Positions 1-7,719 of a stretch of 18,220 nucleotides of DNA are shown in pieces. Source of the DNA: Thermoflexibacter sp. (GTDB lineage: Bacteria; Bacteroidota; Bacteroidia; Cytophagales; Thermoflexibacteraceae). The notes beneath the pieces are model-generated. The model saw only the letters and a program-made list of their open reading frames with translations, was not told where the DNA came from and searched no databases. The position numbers and the translations under genes were made by a program. The stretch spans positions 1 to 18,220 of the forward strand of contig JALOMS010000014.1 of the NCBI GenBank assembly GCA_025455345.1. The letters run 5' to 3'. Each line of letters starts with the position of its first letter. Position 1 is the first letter of the stretch.

Positions 1-535
1 CGAGATGGCTTGCGTACTTCCCAAGAGTGATAGAGGCATGGTATCTGCCCCCAAAGCGGGGAGTACAGTGCTGATATTTGCTTGTTTTAAATAACGAGCA
101 AGCCAGCCTCCTTGCACATTTTGCTTTTTCTCTACGCCTTTTTCTATCAAATCCATAGCATCAAAATGACTCCGTGTGCCGTTGGTAAGCCCGCAAGCGT
201 GCAAAATCGCCAATTGTTTGCTTTGGTACAGTTCCAGCAAAGGGCTTGCGGCTTTGTGGAGTGCAAAGTCCAAATTATTGAGCGTATTTTGCAAAAAAAG
301 CCCTTTTTGTGCGCCACTGTCTGTAATATGTAATACGTATGTCCGAACTGCGTGCGTCTATGTAGTTCTTATCACTTGCAGGAGCTACCAAATGGAGGGA
401 ATCGCACCCACCACGCAAGAAAATCAAAACAAATATTTCCTTGCTTTCTTCTGCAAAGGCAAAACTATTGAAGGGTAATAAGGAGGCACTTAGCAAAGCA
501 CCACTACAACCTGCTAAAAAATTGCGTCTGTTCAT
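1..535 (-). pseudogene. DUF1501 family protein, frameshifted and cut by window edge
   Basis: Start codon at 535 gives MNRRNFLAGC..., an N-terminus with a twin-arginine (RRNFL) and a hydrophobic stretch ending near residue 28, as is usual for Tat-exported DUF1501 proteins. Residues 41-52 (RGGCDSLHLVAP) correspond to the family's LRGG-D-L signature. After residue 69 the frame is lost and a stop is reached at 275-277 (86 residues). In another frame the coding sequence continues without a stop from about 321 to the window edge, with convincing family-like sequence (DSGAQKGLFLQN, LHACGLTNGTRSHFDAMD, GGWLARYL). The break coincides with a perfect 7-bp tandem duplication at 322-335; removing one copy joins ...DIRIT to DSGAQ... 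exactly. It lies 3 bp downstream of the DUF1800 gene, the usual partner. DUF1501 function is unknown (distantly sulfatase/alkaline-phosphatase-like by family knowledge). It is either a recent null mutation, a phase-variable locus or a sequencing error. Confidence 0.88.
322..335. repeat. 7-bp perfect tandem duplication (TGTAATA x2)
   Basis: Two adjacent copies of TGTAATA (322-328 and 329-335; TATTACA on the coding strand). Flanking bases do not extend the repeat. The extra 7 bp shifts the DUF1501 frame; a single copy would restore it. Confidence 0.97.
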
Positions 536-538
536 TTT

Positions 539-2089
539 TTATCTCATTTGAAATTCTGGGGACATTGCTATCAATGCCACCATATTGACCAATCTATGTT
601 TTCGCTCGCCCTCATTATAATACGTTACTTCATCGTCTATATCTCCACCTTGCGCCAAGAAATTGGCACATTTTTCTTTGATTTTTTCATTATTTCCCAA
701 AGGCAAAAATCTATTCAGCCAAAACTCTGTAATTTGCCTTGCGGTAAGTAGATGATTGGGCGTTTGCTTTATTACATCAAAATCTAATAACCTGTGCCAA
801 TCTTCGCCTATTAAAGTCATCAACATATTCCACCTCGCCAATAAAAAATTAGGATTATGCCAGTACTGTGCCGTATCAGGATTGCCTTTGGGGAAAGGAT
901 TGGTAAATAGGTGTTGTCCTGTACTTGCAAAAAGATAAAGCAAATTTTGGTTAGGGGTCAAAGTGGCTTGTAGTGCGCGAATCGCAGATACCAAAAGCTC
1001 AAAGGGTCGCTTGCTTTTCTGCCCAACGGCTTGTTTCATTTCGTCAGAAGTCAAAATAGTTTTCAGCACTAATTTGATTTGCTCTGGGTGGTTTATATTT
1101 TTTGTCCATGCTTCTATTGCCTTGTTAATCAAAGAAATAGGAGGCTCATCAGTTACAAATCTGCGGCATAGTTTGGTGCAGATAAATTTTGCTGTGGCAG
1201 GGTGATTTGCCAACAAGTCTAAAACTTTTAACCCGTCTGCCAAGGGCGGCTGATTAGGTGGAAATTCTACGCCTAAGACCCTTTTTTGGTAATTATCATG
1301 CCATGCTTCGTAATAGAAAAACGCGCCATCGTTTGTAAATTTTCCTCCTTTTTCATTGTCCCTACCATCATTGACCGTCCAGCCTGTGAAGGAGCGCGCC
1401 GCCTCATACACGTCCTCGTCTATGTAGCCTATGGGCTTCTCTACCAAGGCATTAGGGACTTCTTTCCAGCGATTGTAGAGGTGATTTAAGTAGCTTTCCG
1501 CACCTAAGGTATGCAGTTCGAAAAGTTCGCGGGCGTAGTTTTCATTGGCAGGGCTTGCTTTGGAGTTGTAATTATCCAAATAGTAGAGCATGGCAGGACT
1601 TTGGGCTACTTTTTCCAACAATGTTCTAAAATTTCCTAAACAATGCTTGCGAATAGTAGTGTCGTAAAGTGGCAAACTAATGCTAATGCGAATATCTGCT
1701 TGTATGTTCACTGTGAAGTGATTATGCCAAAAATCCATGAGCATTTCCTTCAATTGCCAATTGCTGTAAATTGCTCTAAGCCAAGTATCTGCATAGACTT
1801 CGAAGGCGGGAAGATTTTTGGCTTCATAAGTTACTTTTTCTTGATTAAGTTTGTCAAAAAGCTCGTTAGCAGATTGTTTTAAGTAGGAAAAAGAGCGAGT
1901 TTCTTTTTTCTTGCCTATTTCTACGGAATATTGTGTGGTTTGGATTTTTTGCAAATATATTTTGTCATCGTCCTCTTTGGGGGCTAACTGTTCTTCTAAA
2001 AAAGCAGAAAATCCTATTTTCTTGACCTTTTCAATCAGGTCTGGAGTAAGTCCATAGGTTATTTTTTGTGCAAGTAAGAGGTCTAACAT
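539..2089 (-). CDS. DUF1800 domain-containing protein
   Basis: A 516-residue protein with the hallmark motifs of DUF1800: the MDFWHNHF block at residues 118-125, NENYARELFELHTLG at 182-196, and AARSFTGWT at 230-238. The C-terminus ends in ALIAMSPEFQMR, the typical closing motif of the family. The family usually runs about 450-600 residues, so it looks full length. No clear signal peptide is visible at the N-terminus (MLDLLLAQKITYG...), which begins directly with the family's opening helix. Its stop codon is 3 bp before the DUF1501 start, so the two are almost certainly co-transcribed and probably translationally coupled. DUF1800/DUF1501 pairs recur in Bacteroidota, Planctomycetota and Proteobacteria, but no biochemical function is established. 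No consensus promoter was found in the 62 bp between it and the upstream ChaN-like gene. Confidence 0.93.
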   Translation of the reverse strand: MLDLLLAQKITYGLTPDLIEKVKKIGFSAFLEEQLAPKEDDDKIYLQKIQTTQYSVEIGKKKETRSFSYLKQSANELFDKLNQEKVTYEAKNLPAFEVYADTWLRAIYSNWQLKEMLMDFWHNHFTVNIQADIRISISLPLYDTTIRKHCLGNFRTLLEKVAQSPAMLYYLDNYNSKASPANENYARELFELHTLGAESYLNHLYNRWKEVPNALVEKPIGYIDEDVYEAARSFTGWTVNDGRDNEKGGKFTNDGAFFYYEAWHDNYQKRVLGVEFPPNQPPLADGLKVLDLLANHPATAKFICTKLCRRFVTDEPPISLINKAIEAWTKNINHPEQIKLVLKTILTSDEMKQAVGQKSKRPFELLVSAIRALQATLTPNQNLLYLFASTGQHLFTNPFPKGNPDTAQYWHNPNFLLARWNMLMTLIGEDWHRLLDFDVIKQTPNHLLTARQITEFWLNRFLPLGNNEKIKEKCANFLAQGGDIDDEVTYYNEGERKHRLVNMVALIAMSPEFQMR

Positions 2090-2151
2090 GGGACAATGAT
2101 GTTTTTAAGGCATTAGTAATTCACCAAGGATTAGTAAAGTTATATCATTAT

Positions 2152-3030
2152 TTAATATGTTTTTGTCATTTCAGAGTCTATACAAATGACAAAGTTGGCT
2201 AAATTTTTATTTTCTGCTTTGAGGGTAGTGATGTCTTCTTGTTCCACAGAAGAAATTGTTAGAATCTTAAGTTTGGGTTTGTAGTTATTTAGATACCATA
2301 CTATCCCTTCAAACTTGTCTGAATGAAAAGAGCCATTGAAATGGAGTAAGGTGCGGTCTTTTTCCCAATTTTGAGAGATAAAATATGCCATTGTTGCGTC
2401 TTTAGAGGCTTGGGCATAGACTATATTCCACCCATTGGTGCCGCCATGACCGCCTCCCATCATTTTATACATTTCTTTGTAAGATAAGAGCGTAGTATCT
2501 ACTTTAATTGGTTGAGGAGCAATGAAATCACTTGCTTTTTTATCTAATTTCTTTAGTACATCTAAGCCCCCATTCGCTACCATACTTGCATATCTTCTTG
2601 GGATATTTGAAGCAATAAAAGGAATTTTGTTTTGTTTGGCAAACTCTACAATAGGTCTGTAATCTGTCTTATAGTTATTCCAAAGTTTGGCTTCTTTTTC
2701 AAAATTATTTTCCTTGATATAAGCGTTTAAGTATTCATTCAGAATCAGTTGGTCATCTGCTTCGAACATCTCTGCCGCCAATACCAATTTTTCTGATTTT
2801 GCTTTAAAAAGGTCTTTGGTAAGTTTTAACTGCAACCAATGGCAGATAGGATTGTTATGTAACTCACCAAATAAGACTACATCAGCATTTTGAGCTAATT
2901 TTAAGAGTTCACTGTACGAAGATTGCTTTCCCTCTTGGTCGTAGAGCAGATAAGCAGGTTTATCGCTTTGCATGGAGAGTAAAAAAAAAGATGAAATAAT
3001 AAGCGTAATATTTTTAAATATATTTTTCAT
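2152..3030 (-). CDS. ChaN-like secreted protein (putative haem/iron uptake)
   Basis: 292 residues. Residues 1-20 form a signal-peptide-like segment (Lys2, Lys6, then a hydrophobic core ending FFLLSMQ). Unlike many ChaN proteins there is no lipobox cysteine, so it is probably soluble periplasmic rather than lipid-anchored. Family signatures are VVLFGELHNNP (residues 51-61, with Glu56 and His58), AAEMFEADDQ (85-94), NIPRRYASMVANGGL (142-156) and FNGSFHSDKFEGI (231-243, His236). The middle carries a Met/Gly/His stretch, MYKMMGGGHGG (187-197), whose His and Met residues could act as ligands. Characterised ChaN from Campylobacter binds haem and is iron regulated; PhuW in Pseudomonas is a relative. 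The Fur-box-like site upstream fits an iron-uptake role, but haem binding here is inference. The 62 bp to the DUF1800 gene downstream leave it open whether they share a transcript. Confidence 0.85.
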   Translation of the reverse strand: MKNIFKNITLIISSFFLLSMQSDKPAYLLYDQEGKQSSYSELLKLAQNADVVLFGELHNNPICHWLQLKLTKDLFKAKSEKLVLAAEMFEADDQLILNEYLNAYIKENNFEKEAKLWNNYKTDYRPIVEFAKQNKIPFIASNIPRRYASMVANGGLDVLKKLDKKASDFIAPQPIKVDTTLLSYKEMYKMMGGGHGGTNGWNIVYAQASKDATMAYFISQNWEKDRTLLHFNGSFHSDKFEGIVWYLNNYKPKLKILTISSVEQEDITTLKAENKNLANFVICIDSEMTKTY

Positions 3031-3049
3031 AAGAATCTGTGCATTAAGT

Positions 3050-3080
3050 AATTATAAATTATTAATTGTAAATTATAAAT
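3050..3080. repeat. 10-bp direct repeats, 21-bp period, AT-rich
   Basis: AATTATAAAT occurs at 3050-3059 and again at 3071-3080 in the very AT-rich leader of the ChaN-like gene. The 21-bp spacing is two helical turns. Could be chance in such AT-rich DNA. Confidence 0.4.
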
Positions 3081-3088
3081 GAATATAA

Positions 3089-3107
3089 AATAATGATAAT
3101 CAATAGA
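3089..3107. promoter_or_regulatory. Fur-box-like operator upstream of the ChaN-like gene
   Basis: AATAATGATAATCAATAGA matches the classical 19-bp Fur consensus GATAATGATAATCATTATC at 15 of 19 positions (mismatches at 1, 15, 18, 19). The core ATAATGATAATCA is unbroken. It sits 59 bp upstream of the ChaN-like start codon, a sensible operator position. The flanking DNA is AT-rich, which raises the chance of a random match; the match with the gene's presumed function raises confidence. Confidence 0.5.
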
Positions 3108-3169
3108 TTACGTTTATTTATATGATAAAAACTCATTAATAATACCTACTTAGGAAACCAGTAATTTGC

Positions 3170-4126
3170 TTAAAATATAGCACTTGCTACTTCTTTGATA
3201 GCAGTAGATTTGCTCATGGTATAATAGTGCAAACAAGGTACGCCAAATGCGATAAGTTCTTTGGATTGTTGGATACACCACTCTATACCTACCTGTTTGA
3301 CCGCCTCATTGTCTTTGCATTTCTCGACTTCTTTTACCAAATCATTAGGCATATCTATATGAAAAGTACGCGGTAGCGCGGAAAGTTGTCCTTTGGTAGT
3401 GAGGGGTTTTAATCCCGGAATAATCGGAACATTGATGCCTATATCTCTGCACTGCTTGACAAAGTCAAAATATGCTTGATTGTCAAAAAACATCTGCGTA
3501 ACGATGTAATCTGCCCCCATTTCTATCTTCATTTTGAGGTATTTTAAGTCTTGATAGAGGTTAGGAGCTTCAAAATGCTTTTCAGGATAAGCGGCAACCC
3601 CAACGCAGAAGTTAGTAGCCTCTGCATTTTGTATATTATTGTCTAAGTATTTGCCTTTATTCATACTAACCACTTGTCCAAGAAGGTCAGTAGCGTATCT
3701 ATGTCCTTCAGGGTGAGCCGTAAAGACTCCTTCGGATTTTACAGGGTCGCCTCGCAGTACCAATACATTGTCTATGCCCAAAAAGTGCAAATCTATCAGG
3801 GCATTTTCTGTTTCTTCTTTAGAAAAACCACCACAAATGATGTGAGGAACGGTTTCTACCTTATAGCGATTCATCAAAGCCGCACAAATCGCTACTGTAC
3901 CTGGACGTTTTCTGGTAAGCTCTTTTTTGAGCAAGCCAGCTTGGATTTCTTTGTAAACGTATTCTTCTCTATGATAAGTAACATCAATAAAAACGGGCTT
4001 AAACTCCATGAGGGTATCTACCGCCGAGAAGATATTTTGTATGCTTTCTCCTTTGACAGGAGGCAAGATTTCTATTGAGAAAAGTGTTTTGTTTTGCTGA
4101 TTTTGTAAATGTTCTGTTACTTTCAA
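3170..4126 (-). CDS. metF: Methylenetetrahydrofolate reductase
   Basis: A 318-residue FAD-dependent TIM-barrel enzyme reducing 5,10-methylene-THF to 5-methyl-THF, the methyl donor for methionine synthesis. Visible signatures: FSIEILPP (residues 16-23; Glu19 corresponds to the catalytic Glu of E. coli MetF), FIDVTYH (46-52), LVLRGDP (121-127, with the conserved Asp126), NFCVGVAAYPEKH, GADYIVTQMFFD, and VPIIPGLKPLTTKGQL. Length is normal for the bacterial catalytic domain, without the eukaryotic regulatory domain. It follows the rlmB-like gene by 71 bp with no terminator or promoter motif in the gap, so it is probably read from the promoter upstream of rlmB. No SAM riboswitch is apparent. Identification is secure. 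Confidence 0.97.
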   Translation of the reverse strand: MKVTEHLQNQQNKTLFSIEILPPVKGESIQNIFSAVDTLMEFKPVFIDVTYHREEYVYKEIQAGLLKKELTRKRPGTVAICAALMNRYKVETVPHIICGGFSKEETENALIDLHFLGIDNVLVLRGDPVKSEGVFTAHPEGHRYATDLLGQVVSMNKGKYLDNNIQNAEATNFCVGVAAYPEKHFEAPNLYQDLKYLKMKIEMGADYIVTQMFFDNQAYFDFVKQCRDIGINVPIIPGLKPLTTKGQLSALPRTFHIDMPNDLVKEVEKCKDNEAVKQVGIEWCIQQSKELIAFGVPCLHYYTMSKSTAIKEVASAIF

Positions 4127-4197
4127 TTTATTCGTGTATTAAGTTTGACATTAGGACAAAGATTTGGCAAGGCAATAATAAGGAATTTTTACAAAAA

Positions 4198-4947
4198 TCA
4201 ATTCCTCTTGCGTACAGCTTCATATAAAATTACTCCAGTAGCTACGGAAACATTGAGAGAGCCTATTTTCCCATACATAGGAATCTTTACTTGCTCATCA
4301 CACATACGCAAACATTCGGGCGAAATGCCGTCTTCTTCCGAACCCATCACTATTGCTAAAGGGCTATCATAATCTACTTCATAAATTATTTTATCGCTTT
4401 TTTCAGTACAGCCTATAATCTGAAGTCCATTATTTTTTAAATATTGGAGTGTACCTTTGAGGTTTCTTTCTCTACAAATCGCAACTCTACTGAGTGCGCC
4501 TGCGGAAGTCTTAAAAGCGTCGCTCCCCAATCTTGCCGTATTTTTGTCGGGAATCACAATCGCATCTATGCCTACACACTCTGCCGTTCTGACGATTGCT
4601 CCCAAATTTCGTACATCAGTGATGCGGTCTAAGACCAGAATAAATGGGTTTTTCCCCTGTTCGTATGCCACGCTGATAATATTGTCCAAAGAAGCATAGC
4701 TAATCGCAGAAACAAAGGCAAGAACTCCCTGATGCGCTTTTTTGGTAATGCGGTTTATTTTTTCTATGGGGACTCTTACCATAGGAATTTTATGGCGATT
4801 GCATAGGGAAGCAAGCTCGATAAGGCTGGGGCTTTTGAGTTCCTTCTGAATCAATACTTTTTCTATTTCCTTACCTGCCTCTATTGTTTCTATGATTGGG
4901 TGTATCCCAAAAATCATTTCTTGCGAGGAATGATGCTCTCTTTCCAT
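4198..4947 (-). CDS. rlmB: TrmH/SpoU-family 23S rRNA 2'-O-methyltransferase, RlmB-like
   Basis: A 249-residue SPOUT methyltransferase using SAM to methylate a ribose 2'-OH, most likely of a 23S rRNA guanosine (RlmB). An N-terminal substrate-binding domain (FGIHPIIETIEAG, residues 13-25; KAHQGVLAFV, 70-79) precedes the knotted catalytic domain. Motif 1 is DRITDVRNLGAIVRTAE (107-123; Asn114 and catalytic-type Arg120), motif 2 VMGSEEDGIS (200-209) and motif 3 IGSLNVSVATGVILYEA (228-244). The frame is open to an ATG at 5070, but the start at 4947 is preferred. The family begins at about this point, the 41 extra residues show no conserved character, and a consensus promoter (5032-5063) lies inside the longer version. 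A tRNA TrmH role cannot be excluded, but the N-terminal domain favours RlmB. Confidence 0.93.
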   Translation of the reverse strand: MEREHHSSQEMIFGIHPIIETIEAGKEIEKVLIQKELKSPSLIELASLCNRHKIPMVRVPIEKINRITKKAHQGVLAFVSAISYASLDNIISVAYEQGKNPFILVLDRITDVRNLGAIVRTAECVGIDAIVIPDKNTARLGSDAFKTSAGALSRVAICRERNLKGTLQYLKNNGLQIIGCTEKSDKIIYEVDYDSPLAIVMGSEEDGISPECLRMCDEQVKIPMYGKIGSLNVSVATGVILYEAVRKRN

Positions 4948-5279
4948 ACCTACTTTTTTTATAAAAAATTTTATTGATAAATGTAACTCTTTGAATTGGA
5001 AATGAGTAGCATTTATATTTTGACTTAAGTGCAAAGATAAGTATTTGTTCAAATGAAAACAAATAGCCATATCTGTAAAAAAACAGAAGAAATATGCTTT
5101 TTTACCTTAAATAATTAGCTAAAATTAGGTTTATTTGCTTAACTTTGTCTTGTCAAAATAGCCAAATTACCTAACATCTGAGATTTATCATCACTTACCA
5201 ACTTTTATGGCTTACCTCTTTGATATATTTTGCATTGTTGTCTTCTTTTAACTTGTATAGAGCAATCTACTTTTAGAAT
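4948..5279. other. Divergent intergenic region rlmB / SpoIIE phosphatase
   Basis: 332 bp between the divergent rlmB-like and phosphatase genes. It holds the minus-strand promoter at 5032-5063 and an rlmB leader of about 80 nt. That leader can pair ATAAATG with CATTTAT across a loop of about 29 nt. On the plus strand the phosphatase promoter is not obvious: TAACTTTG (5140-5147) matches the -7 consensus but lacks a -33 TTTG, and ATATATTTTG (5223-5232) is one base off consensus spacing, 47 bp before the start. No RNA gene or additional coding region is evident. Confidence 0.7.
5032..5063 (-). promoter_or_regulatory. Bacteroidota-type promoter for rlmB-metF
   Basis: On the minus strand TTTG (5060-5063) is followed after 20 nt by TATCTTTG (5032-5039), an exact TTTG-N20-TAnnTTTG match to the Bacteroidota primary sigma factor consensus. 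Transcription would begin near 5028, leaving about an 80-nt leader before the ATG at 4947, and ruling out the upstream ATG at 5070. Confidence 0.7.
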
Positions 5280-7184
5280 ATGAATATCTATGTCAAACTT
5301 ACAATTTTATGTTTAAGTTTGGTGGTATTTACGGGAGTACCACTTTATTTTGTTTCTACGGAGGAATCCCAACAAAAACTTAAAGATGAGATTTCTATGC
5401 ACATCGTAGCCCAATGTGATTATACGATGAATAGTATTGATAGATTTCTTTATGAAAGAATACAAGACATTCATGTCATAGCCAATGACCCCGTTTTTAG
5501 GGATACAGCCTCTTCGCCCAAATCCATTACCCTACGCTTGCAAGAAGTAAAAAAACTTAGTTCTTTGTACAATAGCATTTCCTATTTTGATATGGAAAGG
5601 GTACGAATAGCAGATACTGAAGGGAAAAATATAGGCAGGAGGCACGCCTTGATTAATTATTGGCGCAAAATTCAGCAAGGGGAAGATGATGTCATAGATG
5701 TTTCTTTTTCAGAATCTTTGAATACCAATGTGTTTCACTTTGCGACCGTAGTCAAAGATGTACAAGGCAAGAAAATAGGAGTAGTAGTTACACGTATGCT
5801 TATTAGCCGATTTTATGAAATATTGCCTACCCTATCAGAAAAAGAAAATATACTTTCTAAAATGCAAATAGACCTACTCGATGCCGATGGCGTACTCCTA
5901 TACTCCAACTATAACCCTAATGGGATATTGAGAGAAAAGTATAATAAAAGCCTTATTTTGAGCTATTTGAAGAAATCTCAAAATGGATATTATGAAAGTG
6001 GAGATATTACTTATTTTCTCGCATTGGACAAGGGCTATCTTTCTTATCGAGGGCAGAATTGGTTATTGATTTTTGAAGCTCCTGTTGATTTGATTTATGC
6101 TCCTTCTAATAATCTAAGAAATAGGCTGTTAGTGAATATGATTTTTATTTTGATTATTGCCATGGGAATTGGTCTGTTTATCGCACATCGCTTTGCAAAG
6201 CCGATTGCTTCTTTGACAGAATCTATACGTCATTTGGCAAGCGGGGATTTGGACGCAGAAATAGCGATTACCTCAAAAAGTGAAGTTGGATTTTTGCAAA
6301 GAGAATTCAAAAGAATGGCTGTAAGCCTGAGTACAAAAATTCAGGAACAGACCCAACTCAATATGCGCTTGGACACTGCTCTACACAAATTAGAACATCA
6401 AAATAAGGATATTACCTCAAGTATTAACTATGCCGAGAAGATTCAGAGAGCAATGTTGCCTGACGAGCAGGTATTAAAATATTATTTCAATGATTATAAT
6501 ATTTTATATCTACCCAGAGATATTGTTAGTGGGGATTTTTATTGGTTTGACCAGATTCACTATGCAGGCAAGGATTATTTTGCTGTTGCAGTCGCAGATT
6601 GTACAGGGCATGGTGTACCTGGTGGATTTATGTCTATGCTGGGCAGTAATCTGCTTACTTCTTTGATTACTTTTGGAAAAAATTTAAGTCCTTCCATTGC
6701 TTTGGCAAAACTCAACAAGGCAATCAAACACGAACTACATCAAGAAACCAACAATTTACAAGACGGCATGGAGATAGCTCTAATAATCATGGATTTAGAA
6801 GACAAAAAACTATATTTTGCGGGAGGGAATCGTCCTTTGTTTATCTTTAGAGATAGGGAATTCATTATTCTTGATGGTGCAAAGGTAACGATTGGAGGAG
6901 TGTCCAAATTTGAGATAGAGCGCAAGCGAATGGCAAATCTCGAAGACCAAGTAATCGATATTAGAGAAAATGACCTCATTTATATGTTTAGTGATGGCTA
7001 TAAAGACCAATTGGGCGGGGAACAACTGCAAAAATTTTCAGGAAAATCTTTCCGAAAAATGTTGTATGAGATGCGAAATCTACCTTTGGCAGAGCAAAAA
7101 GAAATCATGTTGCGTCAGTTTGCGGAGTGGAAAGGCACGCATAAGCAAACTGATGATATTTTAATTATGGGTATTAGGATATAA
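5280..7184 (+). CDS. Membrane PP2C (SpoIIE-type) phosphatase with extracytoplasmic sensor and HAMP
   Basis: 634 residues. Transmembrane helix at about 5-25; extracytoplasmic region at about 27-282 with the layout of a double-Cache sensor (long N-terminal helix, then repeated segments such as FDMERVRIADTEG at 103-115 and IDLLDADGVLLYSN at 197-210). A second TM helix lies at about 283-303, a HAMP domain at 304-356 (PIASLTESIRHLASGDL), a short coiled linker, then a SpoIIE/RsbU-like PP2C domain from about 410. Metal-binding residues are visible in ADCTGHGVPGG (Asp440), FSDGYKDQLGG (Asp572) and TDDILIMG (Asp625/626). The linker SINYAEKIQRAMLP (381-394) is shared with the second phosphatase in this window. 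It presumably senses an external ligand and dephosphorylates a Ser/Thr-phosphorylated target such as an anti-anti-sigma factor; no kinase or STAS partner is adjacent. Transcribed alone; its stop codon abuts that of aroK on the other strand. Confidence 0.92.
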   Translation: MNIYVKLTILCLSLVVFTGVPLYFVSTEESQQKLKDEISMHIVAQCDYTMNSIDRFLYERIQDIHVIANDPVFRDTASSPKSITLRLQEVKKLSSLYNSISYFDMERVRIADTEGKNIGRRHALINYWRKIQQGEDDVIDVSFSESLNTNVFHFATVVKDVQGKKIGVVVTRMLISRFYEILPTLSEKENILSKMQIDLLDADGVLLYSNYNPNGILREKYNKSLILSYLKKSQNGYYESGDITYFLALDKGYLSYRGQNWLLIFEAPVDLIYAPSNNLRNRLLVNMIFILIIAMGIGLFIAHRFAKPIASLTESIRHLASGDLDAEIAITSKSEVGFLQREFKRMAVSLSTKIQEQTQLNMRLDTALHKLEHQNKDITSSINYAEKIQRAMLPDEQVLKYYFNDYNILYLPRDIVSGDFYWFDQIHYAGKDYFAVAVADCTGHGVPGGFMSMLGSNLLTSLITFGKNLSPSIALAKLNKAIKHELHQETNNLQDGMEIALIIMDLEDKKLYFAGGNRPLFIFRDREFIILDGAKVTIGGVSKFEIERKRMANLEDQVIDIRENDLIYMFSDGYKDQLGGEQLQKFSGKSFRKMLYEMRNLPLAEQKEIMLRQFAEWKGTHKQTDDILIMGIRI

Positions 7185-7703
7185 CTATGGTTTATCGATA
7201 TAACTGAGCCATTGTAATATGTCTTGTACGGATAGATTTCCTCCACTAATAATTAGATTTGCTTGTTTATAAAAAGGAAGCCTTTGGTTATATTTTTCTT
7301 GGAGCTGGGCATTGATTTCTTCAGGTTTTACATTTAGCAAAGGTCTAACGCCACTTTCTTTGCTCACTCGCTGGGCAAGTATCTCTACAGGGACATCTAA
7401 AAAAATAGCAAACCCGTATGTTTTAATGGTTTGCATATTGTCAAAAAAGCAAGGCGTTCCGCCACCCGTCGCAATGACTGTTTTTTCTAAGGTCAATGTA
7501 TGGAGCAACGCCTTGCGCTCTATTTCTCTAAAATAATCTTCTCCTTTGATAGCAAAAATTTCAGCAACAGTATTCCTTTCACTTTGGACAATCCACTCGT
7601 CCAAATCTAAGAAATGATAGCCAATTTCCTTTGCTAACTGCTTGGCGAGTGTACTCTTACCACTTCCAGGCATTCCAAGTAAGTAAATTCTTTCAGGAAA
7701 CAT
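7185..7703 (-). CDS. aroK: Shikimate kinase
   Basis: 172 residues, normal length for a class I shikimate kinase, which phosphorylates shikimate at the 3-OH with ATP in chorismate synthesis. Walker A GMPGSGKST is at residues 10-18. The shikimate-binding DLDEW (33-37), Arg59 in DYFREIE, and the Gly-rich ATGGGTP (78-84) are all present, as are the lid arginine Arg120 (VRPLL) and Arg141 (QRLPFY). The start lies 16 bp after the stop of the upstream secreted-protein gene, so both probably share the promoter at 8886-8920. The stop (TAG, 7185-7187) touches the convergent phosphatase stop (TAA, 7182-7184) with no intervening base. A 9-bp direct repeat GATATAACT (7178-7186 and 7197-7205) spans the junction. 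Cytoplasmic. Confidence 0.96.
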   Translation of the reverse strand: MFPERIYLLGMPGSGKSTLAKQLAKEIGYHFLDLDEWIVQSERNTVAEIFAIKGEDYFREIERKALLHTLTLEKTVIATGGGTPCFFDNMQTIKTYGFAIFLDVPVEILAQRVSKESGVRPLLNVKPEEINAQLQEKYNQRLPFYKQANLIISGGNLSVQDILQWLSYIDKP

Positions 7704-7719
7704 TATCCAGATTTATAAC

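Noticed and set aside
505..535. Lipobox (LAGC) in the DUF1501 N-terminus
   Set aside because: The Cys is at residue 10, ahead of the hydrophobic segment, so it cannot be a lipoprotein cleavage site; the twin-arginine reading is better.
3674..4078. 134-codon open frame on the plus strand
   Set aside because: It is antisense to metF, with low-complexity translation and no family signature.
3170..4126. SAM-responsive riboswitch controlling metF
   Set aside because: The 71-bp gap before metF shows no stem-loop or conserved core that I recognise; metF appears to be read from the rlmB promoter.
4948..5070. Longer rlmB-like start giving 41 extra N-terminal residues
   Set aside because: The extension is not family-like and contains an exact promoter match (5032-5063); the ATG at 4947 fits the usual start.
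5140..5147. TAACTTTG as promoter of the Cache-SpoIIE gene
   Set aside because: It is an exact -7 match, but there is no TTG at 17-23 nt upstream and it is 133 bp from the start codon.
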